Below, in pieces: positions 40,089 to 52,028 of a DNA stretch of 64,000 nucleotides (position 1 is its first letter; each line of letters starts with the position of its first letter). A program made the translations under genes and the position numbers. The stretch is from Kitagawia praeruptora (taxonomy: Eukaryota; Streptophyta; Magnoliopsida; Apiales; Apiaceae), in assembly GCA_037693485.1 (NCBI GenBank), contig CM075345.1:83520001-83584000 (forward strand), given 5' to 3'. The notes beneath the pieces were generated by a model. The model was given only the letters and a program-made list of their open reading frames with translations. It was not told the DNA's origin and ran no database searches.

Positions 40089-43000
40089 TGTAAGAACCCA
40101 GATTTTCGGTAGAATTAAAACTTTTCTTATTAAGAATAAGTATATACGTGAATAGTGTTTGTCATGCGTGAATAGTAATTTATGGATGAATAGTGATTTT
40201 GAGGACCAAGAAAATTTTCACGCCACCCTATGTACAAGACATGGTATGGATATTTCGAAGTCATATTAGTGATTCAGAAATTCCAATTTGTATTATGGTG
40301 TAATATTTGACTGGGCAGTGAATTATATATTATTATATTCAATAAATGAGATATTAATTTTGAGGAATTAAGGATTTAATATGTTAGGATTTTATTATAT
40401 TTGATTCGAGGATTTAGAACGAGAACCACTGAGACGTTACAACAAGATTAAGCGGTTGAGCGAACGAAGCATGGATTAAGGATATGGTATATTAAGAGTC
40501 CAAGGAAGGATATATTATGATAAAGAAAGAGGATTGAGAATAAACTCTTAGAATTGAGAAATAGAGAATGCTTGAGAAAGCGGGAGAACGTTTTCTGAGA
40601 TAAAGAGAAATAAACAAGGGATGCTGGAATTAATATTCATTCGAGGTATTGTGCCATATTAGAGCAATAATATGCAAAGTATTAGTTGTAACGTATTAAT
40701 TTTATTCACGAGACAACAAGGGAATCCAATTGGTGGGAAAGAAAACAACGCCAAGGGACTTAAGTGCAAGAAACAAGAGATAAGGACTTAGGTGCAAACG
40801 GAGGAAGGACTTGGTTGCATTTTAAGTGGATAAGAATCCAAGGGAGCCAATGGGAGTGTGACACCTAGCAAGGATAAGGATGCATCCAAAATATCTAGAT
40901 ATATATTACATGTGTAAGCATTATTGGAGATAAAGAACAAAAAGCAAAAACCAAGAAACTCCATTTTCTCTCCATTCTGCCCAGCAGAACATCCTCTCAG
41001 TAAAATGGGCCTAGAGCCTTCATTACTCAATGAAATTTCGTGTTCTTTATATGGTTAGAAAGCTGTTAAGATGCTCTACAACTTTCGTTTAGAAGCCTAG
41101 ATCAGAAAAGCTCGGTAAGGGCCTCGTTTTCCATGATCTTTCAGTCGGGTTCTAATAACTCCGAATTACTAACTTTGTTTTCTTCATTTCTTTTGATCAT
41201 CCAAGCTTACCCAAGGCTATACAAGGATTATACAAGGTTTAGAAAGCTATTACACACATCAAGGAAGGTATAAACTCTCTCAACCCTTAGCATGACTTGT
41301 TTATAGTTTATATTATTAGATCTATAAGTTTTAGAGTGAATCTTGGTGATTTGAGTTGTAGATGATGAAATCTTGAAGTTATGTGCTTGTTATGATGGTT
41401 GTAAGGCTTGTACTTAGAGTATGTAACCCCATGTATGCTATAGAGGCAAGTCTTGGTGGTTTTGATGGTAGATGTGATGTATAAAGTGAGTTCTTGAATG
41501 TTTAAGACAAGATGTGTGCTGTGTTAAATCCTGGGAGCATGTACTGTCTTGTGAGAGGGTTTTGAACCCATAATCTTGTCACCCGAGGACCTAATTTATA
41601 TGGTTAGAAAGATAATTGAATGTAGTTTCTAGAAATATAAGGTTCATACCCAGGAGATGTGTAGATCTTGAGTTATGGCCAGATTAGTGCAGTGTGGTTC
41701 TGGAATTCGGACTGCACTGTGTTGTCCACTTGTGAACTGAGTTAGGACCCCTTAAAATTATGCTAGTGTTATGACAATTTGAGGGTAGTCAGATTATACA
41801 GTTGTAAAGGCTGTCCAAAAAGAATTTGAGTAAAATTTGTATTTTTCAATTTTATAAAAATGTTAAAGCAAAGTGTGCGCGAGTGAAAAATCACCTAGGA
41901 GGTTAGTTTAACGTAGTTTTAAGAGTACTCACTTGTGTTTCAAGTTTGAGGAATGGATTCGAGTCGAATGGGTAACGAATGTGATAAAGTGATGGCATGG
42001 TCATATGGGAGGGTTAGTTGTCATAAATTGGAGTCGTTAAGTTGGTCTAACATCCTTTAAAACCTTACGATTAAGTAGTGTTGTTAAGGTACTAACGTAC
42101 GAATATTGATTATGTATAGATCTTCGTTCCACGTCGTGAGCTCGACCACCCCACCCTAACCAAGGCAAGTTTACTTTTCAAAACTTATATATAAGGATTT
42201 TCACTGTTGTGTTTATAGCTTCCAAACGTATTATATGCGCTTTACGAGATTATGTTGAAGTTTGAGATATATGCATATGTGTTTGTACACCCTTGAACTT
42301 AGAATGAAAATGTTTTCTTCGGACAACGACTTTAGCAATAGAGGTCGTAGCGGTCCAAATATACTATTGACCGGGGAGCGGTATATTATTGTATCGTGAT
42401 TAAATTGCGAAAGCCCGAAGAGTCATTCGGGAAGTATCGTATACCTAAGTAATTATTATTTTTACGTTGTTAAAAATACTCAAAAATATCTATCTTGGAT
42501 TAAAAGCTTATTTTAATTAAATAATTATTTTATTTATTGTTTATATTAAATCTCAAAATATTATTTATTAATTATCGTTCATTATTTTAAGACAAAACTA
42601 ATCCAAGATACCTTTAGCGTTTTCAAACTCGAACTCTTTCGAACCCAAAACATTTTCGAAAACCCCCGGTCAGGTTTTGTTTCTTGTACGTTTTTCAAGA
42701 ATTATCGATTGACTGAGGTCGAACTTCAACTACTTGAATTTTCTATCAAAATGATTTTTGAAAAGAAAAGAAAAAGGGGACTCTGGCAGGTGTGGGAATC
42801 GTTGACGAACGATTCCCGGGATGTGTAAGCGGCCGTGAGCCAGGCGGTCCATCAATTGTTATTCCGGCCCAGGTGTTGCTAAAGGATGATTACGGATGTA
42901 GTTTTCATCGAGGGTGATTACGGATGTAGTTTTCACCCAAGGGTAGTTACAGATGTAGTTTCTATCTTTCTACTAGTAGAGAAGACCCGCGGATTGTTGG

Positions 43001-43975
43001 ACTTGGTTGTGGTGACTGATCATCGTCAATCCTTGTCAGGTTTTTTATGTTTTCTTCCATTCCCATCCTCCACTTTGGAAAAATACTCAAACACTGCTTC
43101 TTGGGTCTAAGTGCCAAGTTGCCGATAGTATGGTTTTTGATAAGAAAAATATTGACATCGTGCAGTATCTAGAACTGCAAGATTTTCTATAAAGATTGGC
43201 ACGTGTTAGTGCACTCTTGCAATTATTTCAAAGAATGAAATGTTTTCGAATGAGAAACCTTCTAAGCTAATGAAAGGAAAGAGGTTTTGCAATAATGTAT
43301 TCCCTGTACAGTATGTTAACCGAAGAGTGTTTTGCCGAAAATGATATACTCATATGTATATATTTTCAGACTTGAGATATATTGAAACAGGAACCTTATA
43401 AAGGATTCATATGTTATTCTTAAAGCTCCTTAGTGAGTATAAATGTTTTATTCAAACTCGGACATATATATTGTCGAATTATGTTTTGGAAATCTGAGAT
43501 ATATAACCATACAGTTGTGAACGTTTTCGAAATAAACCACATTATTATTTTTCAAAATGGTGAACTTGCTGAGCATTATGTAGCTCATTCTTGCTTTATA
43601 AAAACTTTTCAGAAAGAGAAGAATTTGGTCGGTTAACTCCGCACCAGCAGAAGAGGAGTAGAAGAGTTACCCCTGAGAGGATTTAGTTCCTGATAAATAC
43701 TACAGAGTAAGTCTGATAGGTTTTCAATTGTAATTGTAAGACTTGTCTTCAAGTGTAGTGGTATAAGTGGAAGTGCGTAAGATTCTGGATTGTACAGATG
43801 AATTGTAATATTTAGTGTTACTTTTGATTATCGTTTCTGAGGCTCTAACTTGTATGTGCGTAAGATTGAGGTCTAGATGGATGTATTGTTGAGTTGTAAA
43901 GTTAATACAGGTATGATATGGTTGGATGGTGATGTGACGACCTGATTCTCTGACCTCGAATTTGGGGGCGTCACA
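40089..43975 (+). mobile_element. 3' LTR of beta (3.9 kb)
   Basis: Begins TGTAAGAACCC after the polypurine tract and ends GGGGGCGTCACA at 43975. The second half (42159-43975) is nearly identical to the truncated 5' LTR. The next five bases TGGTT (43976-43980) are the expected target duplication, because the uninterrupted alpha-plus 3' LTR reads GAGTG TGGTT GGTGCTC at 59852-59868. No gene is visible; the frame 40788-41030 on minus lacks motifs. Confidence 0.85.
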
Positions 43976-46875
43976 TGGTTGGTGCTCTCGGGCTGAGAGA
44001 TTGAAGGAAGAAGGGAAAGAAGGAGGCAGGAATATATGAGTTGTGTTCTGGGTATATAATTGGACTGGTGTGCTTTTATTTATGTGTGTATGTGTGCAAC
44101 ATAACAGGGTGTATGTGGGTGTCATGTGTGGAGAAGGAAAAGAGAGGTTGTGGTGTGACGAGATGAGGCAGTTGGTCGAGGCGCAGGGGTGTCGTGGGTG
44201 GTGTTGTTAGTCAGTGAAGCCGAGGAAAGATAAGAGGAAGAAAACAGAGAACGAGAAAGAAGTAAAGGAATGAGACAAAGGGGTAGATAGCGGAGAATGT
44301 AGTCGGAAGTAGTGATACGTGTGATATGAGATATAAGAGTAAATCGATAATACGTGCTACGTGCTTATGTGGGTTATATGATTGTACTAAACTATTTTAC
44401 TAGTGTAACCAATATGTGCTATATGTGTTATGTTGTAAAGTACAATAGGACATGATTGGGTAGAATAGAGTTATACGATTAAGGTTTTGAGTGTACTGAA
44501 GTAGTACCTTACCTGTATATAGGTACGCATAGGAGGCCAGCTAAGAGTCAGAGCATGTGGAAATGGAATGTAGAGGAAGGAAAGAATTATCGGGGTTGAC
44601 AAGTGATAAAGGGGAAATGGATGCTTGATCGAAGAAAGGTCAAGTAGAGACGGATGTAAAGTGATAAGGAGTTAAAGTATTGGAAATAGAAACCATGTGT
44701 ATTGAGGCAAGTTATACTAACCCTCACTTATCGTTCAAGTGATGTGAAATATCATGTGTTCATATGTTCTTTCAATTTCTTTCTTGCAAGTATTTATACT
44801 ATTCATATTGACATTGAACGATGTGAATTTGTCTCTATTATTTATAAGATTTTCTTCCAAATCATTTTGTTAGGGTCTACACCCTTTTCTTTTATTTCAA
44901 GTGGCATTTTCCTCAAATGGTATTCAAGTGGTTATCCTCAAATTATTTTACAATTGTTCATTCCCTCCACCTATTGTTCAGGTGTGGGCTCTTTTAAATT
45001 TATTTTAAATAAATATTCCTAATCTTTATTAATATTCCAATACTTGATATTTTATCAGATTCCTCGATACCTATCATTCAGGTGTTGATTCTTTTAAAAA
45101 TTATTTTATTTAAACATTCCTCATTTTTTTATTAATATTTTAATACATGATATGTTACCGAATTCCTCAATCGTGTACTATTTTATATTCTTCAAAAGTA
45201 ACTAAATGATATTTTTAAACGGAGGAAATCCAAGATTTAAAAATTTATAAAAATCTTTTAGTAAAATTCCTGATTATGATTTATGATTTTCCCTCAATAA
45301 ATACTCATCAAAGAATGTTATTCTTCAAATTACTGTACAACTATTTATTCTGATATTATTTTCGCTATAAATGAATGTAAACCAATTCAAGGTTTATACG
45401 GTTGTTGAAGCATGTGTTGCTCAGTGACGGTTAAAACCGAGAATGAATTGAGATCTTCTCACTTATTCAACTCATTATTGTCAGGCCGGTTTGGCAGCTT
45501 AAGCCTATGAGGATTTAGCCGACAAGAGTGAGATTATGAGTAATTAAGAATTTCTCGAATCACTTATGTTTGTTTCAAAATATATATTGAGATTCTACCA
45601 TTTTGGTAATAATTGAAAAGAATGGTTTATAGCTAATGCATTTATTCAAATCTTCTGTTGAACTTTGGATTCCCTTATTTCGTGATTTCCTTATATATTG
45701 TTCTTCAATTCTAGAATCTGAATTATTGATCTGTTCCTTAATTTGTTAATGACTTTATCGATTCATTATGCTTTATTGATTTACGATTCAATCTTGCTGA
45801 ACCATATCATGTTTAGTTCGACCTTATTGCTTTGTTATTTATGATTCTTGATATCTTTTGCTTCTCTGAACCGCAGTATGTCATAGTTGCAAATCAAAAA
45901 GATTTATTTATCTAAATATGTTTTAAAATTCCTTATACAGGGCTGATCTTTTATCAGTGAGTTTAAGGACTGAAAAGTGAAATGTTTTAAATTATTAACA
46001 AACTTGTTTATAAATTTGAAAGGCGTAAGAGGCTAGGGGTGGTTCCCCTAGTCCAGCACTTTTATTTAGCGTAAGAGGCTAGGGGTGGTTCCCCTAGTCC
46101 AGCATTAAAGGCCAATGTGTTGCCTAATTGGGAACCTAATTTCAAAGGAATGGGGACTTTACGTGGCTGATCACCCGTATTGTCCGTAATCAAGAGAATA
46201 ATAAAAATACACTTAAATGTTTTTTTAAAGTTTTATGAAAAGTATGTTTTGATGATAGAATGGTTCAAAGGAAAGAAATGTTTTGAGAAAAGTTATGGTT
46301 TAAAGAAATGGAAAGTTTTATTTTATGAAGAGTATTGATTTATTCCCTTGAGATAGTTTGATCATTGATATTGTTCATCAATGAAATATTTATAAATTGT
46401 TGTTCACTATATTATAAACTTGCTGAGCGCTCTTTAGCTTATTTTTGCTTTGTTTTACCTAACTCTTTGCAGTTAGGTTTAAGGATGATCTACTTATATT
46501 TTCAAATGCGAATGAGAGCGAGGAAGATCCTATTCGGAATAGATTTCAGAGCTAACGAGGGCGAGCACAGTTTTGGATTAAACTACAGATTAGACGGTAT
46601 AGTGATTTGTTTTTAGAGCTGAGATAGAAGTTTTAATAATTTGTATTAGTTAGATTCTTGTTTCATACCATAACCTGGAATCGATCCTCGGTGAGGAATC
46701 GTTGGTGTATTAAGTTTTAATTGTATTTGTTAAATTGGAATTTGGTTGGGTTGAATTACGGGTGGATAGTCCGAATTACGAATACTTCATGCCGAAATTT
46801 TCTAAAATTCCCCTGTATCAAAGTCTATTTTATTATAAAAGTATATTTTCAGTATTGGGAAGTTGGGGCATTACA
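43976..46875 (+). mobile_element. 5' LTR of alpha-plus, right part
   Basis: Starts TGGTTGGTGCTCTCGGGCTG, which recurs at 59857-59876 in the 3' LTR of the same element, and ends GGCATTACA at 46875 beside the PBS. The left part is missing because beta inserted here and the beta 5' side was later lost. TTGTCAGGCCGGTTTGGCAG near 45478 matches the minus strand of alpha-minus near 14560. Contains two identical 36-bp hairpin repeats (46023-46104). No gene. Confidence 0.78.
46023..46104 (+). repeat. Two identical 36-bp hairpin repeats in the alpha-plus LTR
   Basis: Units 46023-46058 and 46069-46104 are identical and separated by 10 bp. Each contains CTAGGGG-TGGTT-CCCCTAG, a 7-bp stem with a 5-nt loop. 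They sit immediately upstream of GGCCAATGTGT, as does the unrelated hairpin array of alpha-minus. Confidence 0.9.
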
Positions 46876-47206
46876 GGTTGGTATCAGAGCGACAGGTTAT
46901 GGTCACTGAAACAAGTTAGGATGATTAAGTATACCTATTTAAGTGAGACGTTAGATCTAACGATTTAGGATAATATTCGCTTTAGGTTATTAGGACAACG
47001 GTTGTGACGTTAGTTAGTATTTCGACATATCGCGCGAGCCAGAATTCGATTCACTCGAAGGAACGACTATGGACGAGGCAGTTGATTCGGCGCTGCCTAC
47101 GTTAAATAGATAACCGCAGTTACCAGCTTGGAGGATGCTACGTGTAGACCTTCGTGTGTGTTCTAGAATTTCTTTTGCGACTTTAGTTACCCCGTGAATG
47201 ATATAG
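46876..47206 (+). mobile_element. Alpha-plus interior before element L
   Basis: Aligns by eye with the minus strand of 15172-14850 (CATATCGCGCGAG, GATTCG...). It contains no gene. Alpha-minus supplies the empty site (AGTACGAAAAGACT) that shows exactly where element L entered. Confidence 0.75.
46879..46889 (+). promoter_or_regulatory. tRNA-iMet primer-binding site of alpha-plus
   Basis: TGGTATCAGAG, three bases inside the LTR end (TTACA at 46875). Same primer type and same following sequence (GACAGGTTATGGTCACTGAA) as alpha-minus, allowing for divergence. Confidence 0.9.
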
Positions 47207-47219
47207 AAAGTGCAAAAAG
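47207..47219. repeat. Target-site duplication, left copy (element L)
   Basis: AAAGTGCAAAAAG against AAAGTGCGAAAAG at 49086-49098, one mismatch. The uninterrupted alpha-minus sequence has a single AGTACGAAAAG at this place, supporting the duplication. Confidence 0.82.
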
Positions 47220-49085
47220 GGATGAGAGTCGGTTTTTCTCTCTAGCTTCTCTCTTCTTTCTCTCTCTAAAATCTAAACAATTTCTCCACTAGATCTAAAT
47301 CAACCTACCTGAAATCATCTCTTTCTTTTCTCTCACCTAAATTTCTCTTCTTTGTTCGCTCAAATGTCTCGGGAAAGGGTTTCCTTTATGGATGGCTCGT
47401 TGTTGGATTCTGAGAGATCGAGTGTTTACCCCTTTGTGGGTAACACTGATAGGGACGATGACTGCAAGTACGTGACGCAAACTCGGGAGGGGCTGGCTCT
47501 AAGCCCGAGTCTGAAAAAGGTTTCTTTCGCGAAGAATTTGGTGACATTGATACCATTGGAGCGGGGAAATCGAGTGAATGTTGCTCAGGGATCCCAAATG
47601 AGGGTGAAACTGGATAAGGATGAAGACTCGATCTTGGAATCTGGGAGATCTAGTGGTCGCCCATCTGTGGGTAACACTGATTTGAGAATGAATCCGAAGA
47701 GGGTTTCTTTCTCACCGGAGGTTAGGGTTTTTTACCCTAATGAGCATGATGCCCTTTCTACTGAGTTAGCAAAGGGGGAGCAGGTTGCAAGGAAGGTCAC
47801 TTTCTCGCCGGAGGTGAGGGTTTATTACCCTTGTTCTCCTGTTACGGACGTGGAATGTTGGATACCAGGTGATGATAATTTCTTTCTTGATTATATGCGA
47901 GGAGATGAAGCTCCTATGGAAGAATCGCAGGATGAGGATCATGTGTGTGATGGTCATCCAGTCCGATTTCTGGTTAATTCGGTTGTTACTCCGTTTGAAG
48001 GAGTAAATGTTGCTTGGCGCAAGCAGAGGCAGTCTGTTTGTGATAGAGACTCCTTTGGGTCTAAGGATTTCCGAAAGAAGATGGATGTTGGTTGTTGTCC
48101 CAACACTGGGATGGATTCAAGAACTCGAAGCCCGCTCAACCTCCTTTTGGTTGAAGGTAACATATTTTACTTTATGGGAAAGTTAGCTGGCATCAAAGAT
48201 TTAGGTATTGATTCTCTGAATGTGCCTGCTAAAATTTCGAATTTTATGGATTTGGTTTCTGCTAATGTTGTTAGTTATGAGGAATTAGACGTTACTTCTA
48301 GTATGTTGATCAAAGACACAACTGATCTGGTAAATCATTCGGGTGGTCCTATTGATACGGACTCTTCTATGGTTTTGAATGTTTGTGATGTGGACTCTTC
48401 TATGGTTTTGAATGCTTGGAATGGTGGTCCTAGTGGTACGGTTTCTTCTATGGATTCTGCCGTTAAGGCGGATGGTAGAAACTGCAGTTTGATCTTGGGA
48501 AGGCTTCCTCCTGACTTGGATACCACCTGTCATGGTACAAGTGGTGGTCTTTTTGAGAATCATGGGGTGGATTACTCTGCTGTTAAGGTTGTTAAGGTTG
48601 TTGGTAATGGTTGTACTGGTAATGTTGTAGGCAACGTTGTTGGTGGAATACCGCCATGGGCGCCTGATCTGCTGCGTTTTAGCTCAGCGAATGTTATTGT
48701 TTTAGCAATTTCCAAGGATGCGGTTGAAGTTGGTGTGGGCGTGGGGCTCAGTCGTTTTGAAAGGATTGGTGCCCCTGCCATTAATGATTTCGAGATGGGA
48801 TGTTTCTTAGGCTTCATGCATTGTCTTGATGGAGTCAATAGAAGGTATTGGTATTACCATGTGCAGTTTACTCAGTTGCACTTTCGTAGTGCTTGTATTG
48901 GGTTCAATTTAGGATTGGTGGAGGCACCAGATTAAGTTTGTAATAGGCTTAGTTATATGTTTGTTGATTGTCAAATGACTTAATGTTGTTTGGCTTTGTT
49001 GTCTGAATGTTGATTTTGCGGGGTATGCCCCCAGAATTGTGTAAGTTGTTCCTTCTTGGTATAAAATCTTAATTAGCAAAAAAAA
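47220..49085 (+). mobile_element. Element L: full-length passenger inside alpha-plus
   Basis: Starts with only two extra bases (GG) before ATGAGAGTC (47222-47230), unlike its relatives, then leader with CACCTAAATTTCTCTTC, one long frame, tail hairpin GCGGGGTATGCCCCC near 49018 and poly-A. The empty site in alpha-minus confirms the borders. It marks the true conserved 5' end of the family. Confidence 0.9.
47352..48935 (+). CDS. Element L cargo protein with RVSF modules (527 codons)
   Basis: The frame opens at 47352, but the Met at residue 5 (MSRERVSFMDGS) matches the start in element F and is the better choice. RVxF-type modules: ERVSF (8-12), KKVSFAKNLVTLIP (about 57), KRVSFSPEVRVFYP and RKVTFSPEVRVYYP (about 117 and 145). 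The second family motif follows (SRTRSPLNLLLVEG and LGIDSLNVP). The last 75 residues match element I. Between them are several Ser/Asp repeats (VDSSMVLN twice). Compared with I it lacks two in-frame stretches of 26 and 32 residues, yet the frame is intact. No enzyme motif; function unknown. Confidence 0.75.
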   Translation: MFAQMSRERVSFMDGSLLDSERSSVYPFVGNTDRDDDCKYVTQTREGLALSPSLKKVSFAKNLVTLIPLERGNRVNVAQGSQMRVKLDKDEDSILESGRSSGRPSVGNTDLRMNPKRVSFSPEVRVFYPNEHDALSTELAKGEQVARKVTFSPEVRVYYPCSPVTDVECWIPGDDNFFLDYMRGDEAPMEESQDEDHVCDGHPVRFLVNSVVTPFEGVNVAWRKQRQSVCDRDSFGSKDFRKKMDVGCCPNTGMDSRTRSPLNLLLVEGNIFYFMGKLAGIKDLGIDSLNVPAKISNFMDLVSANVVSYEELDVTSSMLIKDTTDLVNHSGGPIDTDSSMVLNVCDVDSSMVLNAWNGGPSGTVSSMDSAVKADGRNCSLILGRLPPDLDTTCHGTSGGLFENHGVDYSAVKVVKVVGNGCTGNVVGNVVGGIPPWAPDLLRFSSANVIVLAISKDAVEVGVGVGLSRFERIGAPAINDFEMGCFLGFMHCLDGVNRRYWYYHVQFTQLHFRSACIGFNLGLVEAPD

Positions 49086-49098
49086 AAAGTGCGAAAAG
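49086..49098. repeat. Target-site duplication, right copy (element L)
   Basis: AAAGTGCGAAAAG directly after the poly-A of L; see 47207-47219. Confidence 0.82.
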
Positions 49099-52014
49099 AC
49101 GGTAAACAAGATGCGAAATATGATTGCTAGCATGTGATGGAGTAAGGACATGGTTATTCATTACTAGCCGTTGATTTCATTTAATTTATTGATTAAGGAG
49201 ATTTAACCTTTCTTTCTGTTTCTTCTTATCTTGATAATACCCCATCACCTTTGATAATCAACTATATTTTCATTGATGACGAATTTTTCAGATTCATTTA
49301 AACACATTCTTATTCTTCCCGAGACACCTCTATTTTCTAGAGGTTATGTAATTCAACATTATACTCATAAACTTTTGAAACTCTTGAAATTTTTCTATTT
49401 TTCCCTGAATACTTAACCTTATTTACTCTGACTGGGATGAACAACCCTATGTATATAGGGGATTCAGGGACATCTTATCTATGTGATAAAGGTCTGGTAG
49501 GACGCCATTGATTGTGTTTGTCATGAAAGTACAGAAGGCTGGCCCCCTTCTTGTGCTATGGTGGTTGACCTAAGTGACAAATGCAACCTGAAATTAGTTC
49601 AATGATCATATTGATCTCTCAGTTAAAGTTCTTTTATAAAATTCTTATCAAACAAAACTCATCTTAAATTCATACATGTTAATACCTGTCTATTCTATTG
49701 ATCCCTTTTATTATAAACCATTGTGATTTCTAAAAGTCATCGATGATTGAGAGCAGTAAAGATGGAGTTGATGAAATTTTGAGTGGTGTAAGCTACATTT
49801 ACGTCGAATGAAAATTGGATGAGCAGGTTTGAGAATTGAGGTTAAAGTAGGTATGGATAAGGAGCAGATAACAAGGACAGGAGATTATTAATTTTGTTAA
49901 GGTCGAAAATAGAATGATAATGGATATAGTTGGTATGTAATAGTTATGTTGAGTAAAGACTTTTGATGAACCCTTGTTAGTACATATTTCATTGTGGATG
50001 TAGTAGATGGAATAGTACGAGATTTTAAATGTTTTGACACTAATTGTCAAATACAAAAGTTTTAGAACCGGAACGAGATAATTAGAGCGAAGTAGAGTAG
50101 AGGTAGATAGTTTGTCTTTAAGAAATTCCAACAAGAATTGGAGCCACGGATAATGAGTAAAGTATTTGTGTTGGAGTAAACGGCTTGTGTGAATGTATTT
50201 TAAAGGATCACGAATATCAAGAAATAAAAGAGATTTGACTAAGATGGAATAAGATGGTAAGAAAAAAAGGACAAGGAACCAGGAAATTTTCAGGAATGGT
50301 GTTAATAGAGGATGTGAAATGTGGCTGGAAAGGAATGTAAGATCTAGGAGATTTTGAAGACCAGGATAAGGAGGCAAGATAACTATTTACAAATTACTGA
50401 GACTAGCAGGACCACCCTTATTAGAAGGTAAGATTTCGAGTGGAAGCCTACTTTAATTGTAATAAGATTAATATGAAAAGCTGTAATAGTATGCAGAAAG
50501 AACAGTATGGTGAGAAGTGACAGAATTTGAAACTAGAAGTTCAATATGGTTATGAATGATGATATGAAGAATATAGATGTAATGGCAGTTAAAAAGAGCT
50601 AAGTGTGAGTCAGGACTGGATTGTATAGTTAACTATTAAGTACAGGCAAAGTGTGAGGACAAGAAGGTGAAATTGTGATTTTCAAGAGGTATGTAAGTTG
50701 TGTTTTGAGGCCGGAAGTAGACAAAGAAGTTTTAATGGTTACGCAGACTAAGAGGTTATTATAATAAGATTTTACGGTATTTTATATATGTGGGAGATAT
50801 CGATAAGGAGATAATTGAAGTGAAGCAGAATTTCAGTGGTCAAGATTTCTCGGATATGTGGCTTGATGAATTACCAGGATTATCACCAGATAAAGAGATA
50901 AAGTTAATTAATTTATTTTACTACCAGGAATGTAATCAGTTTCGAGGATTCAAGATCGGAAGATATAGCAAGATATTTGAGGATATAAGAAGAACATGCA
51001 TGAGATTTCTAAGTACGAGCTTTGGGATTTGAAAAAAATATAATTTTCAGGATATGACGAAAAGACCGAAGTGAATGCCATGAAGACGAAGCAGTAATGA
51101 ATCGGGAAAGGCCTAAGACGTCTACAGAGATTGAAAAACTTTGAAGGACCAGCTAAGAATATTATATTTCGGTTATTCAGTTGTTGATAAATGTTAGAAT
51201 TAAAATGTGCAGAGTTTAAATAAGTTTTGAAGGTTTAAAGTAATTATTGATGAAGTATACTTGGGCTTACGTATGTCAGGTTAAATGTTGATTTTATCAG
51301 ATTCTAGAATTGTTAGAGTTTAATTGGATCGAACGCTTAATTTATGAATAGCATTGGAGGGTTATGACCTCGGGAGAATTTGTGTTCCAAATAAAATATA
51401 TATGTTTTAAAGTAAATGGTGCCTCGGTAAAACAATGCGATTAAGGATATATAGAAGTTTCCTAATTATTCCCTCCTCGAGTAACATTGTACGTTGAAAG
51501 GGGAGTAAGAATGATTAGGGGATTTCTTGATATTCTTTCTCTCAAAGTTTTATCTTGGGCAATCTGAGTTATGAATAGGAGCGTAGAAGTGGTATCGATT
51601 GATAATTGTTTTAAAGATTTATTTATTTACCTAATTACTGCGAGTCAAGACAGATTTCTTCATTTACATGTTTGTTACAAGTCGAGGCAGGTTTCGTTTT
51701 GGTATTATATATATGCGAATTATTATGGATGATTGGGTTAGTACTGGAGGCGTCGTGTACAGGGAATAGTCCATTATACGAATAGGTCAAGTCCGATTTT
51801 CGGTAGAAAAGGATCGTCACATACGAGTGGTAAGTATCCAGAAGTAAAGAGATACGAAAACCAAAGTTTTAAGTTTATGTTGGAATTTGCGGGCTTATAG
51901 GACGAGCCTATATATATATGAATTGATATAAAGGAATGCTAGTATGGAAGAAATGGCATGGAAATTGAAGAAGAAATGATTGAGTAATTTTGATTCTGAG
52001 GACAGAAACCTATT
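49099..52014 (+). mobile_element. Alpha-plus interior, decayed Gypsy remains
   Basis: No intact gene in 2.9 kb. 49250-49690 and 50540-50790 match the minus strand of alpha-minus. A pol trace lies at 50790-51032. It ends at a polypurine tract. The minus-strand frame 49799-50377 (192 codons) is rich in S, I, Y and L, has no motif, and is probably accidental in AT-rich DNA. Confidence 0.7.
50790..51032 (+). pseudogene. Vestige of Gypsy pol upstream of reverse transcriptase
   Basis: The frame of 80 codons contains DFSDMWLDELPGLSPDKEIKL. In intact Gypsy polyproteins a phrase of the form F.DVFPE.LPGLPP.REIEF links protease to reverse transcriptase, so this looks like the same linker after decay. 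The following residues (CNQFRGFKIGRYSKIFEDIRR) do not match the polymerase, and no YVDD box is seen. Evidence is one phrase only. Confidence 0.6.
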
Positions 52015-52028
52015 AAGGGAGGGAAGGA
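52015..52028 (+). promoter_or_regulatory. Polypurine tract of alpha-plus
   Basis: AAGGGAGGGAAGGA followed at 52029 by TATAACGTCTTAGAAAATTC, the LTR start shared with alpha-minus. Confidence 0.85.

Noticed and set aside
29809..43975. 1.8-kb repeat at 29809 and 42159 as a segmental duplication of a gene
   Set aside because: It ends beside a primer site and a polypurine tract fits the other copy, so it is an LTR pair.
46876..46892. TGGTATCAGAGC-type sequences at 15159, 31634 and 46879 as parts of tRNA genes
   Set aside because: They are single primer-binding sites next to LTR ends; no cloverleaf or flanking tRNA sequence.
49799..50377. 192-codon minus-strand frame as a gene
   Set aside because: Low-complexity I/L/S/Y composition in AT-rich decayed retrotransposon sequence; no motif and no homologue in alpha-minus.
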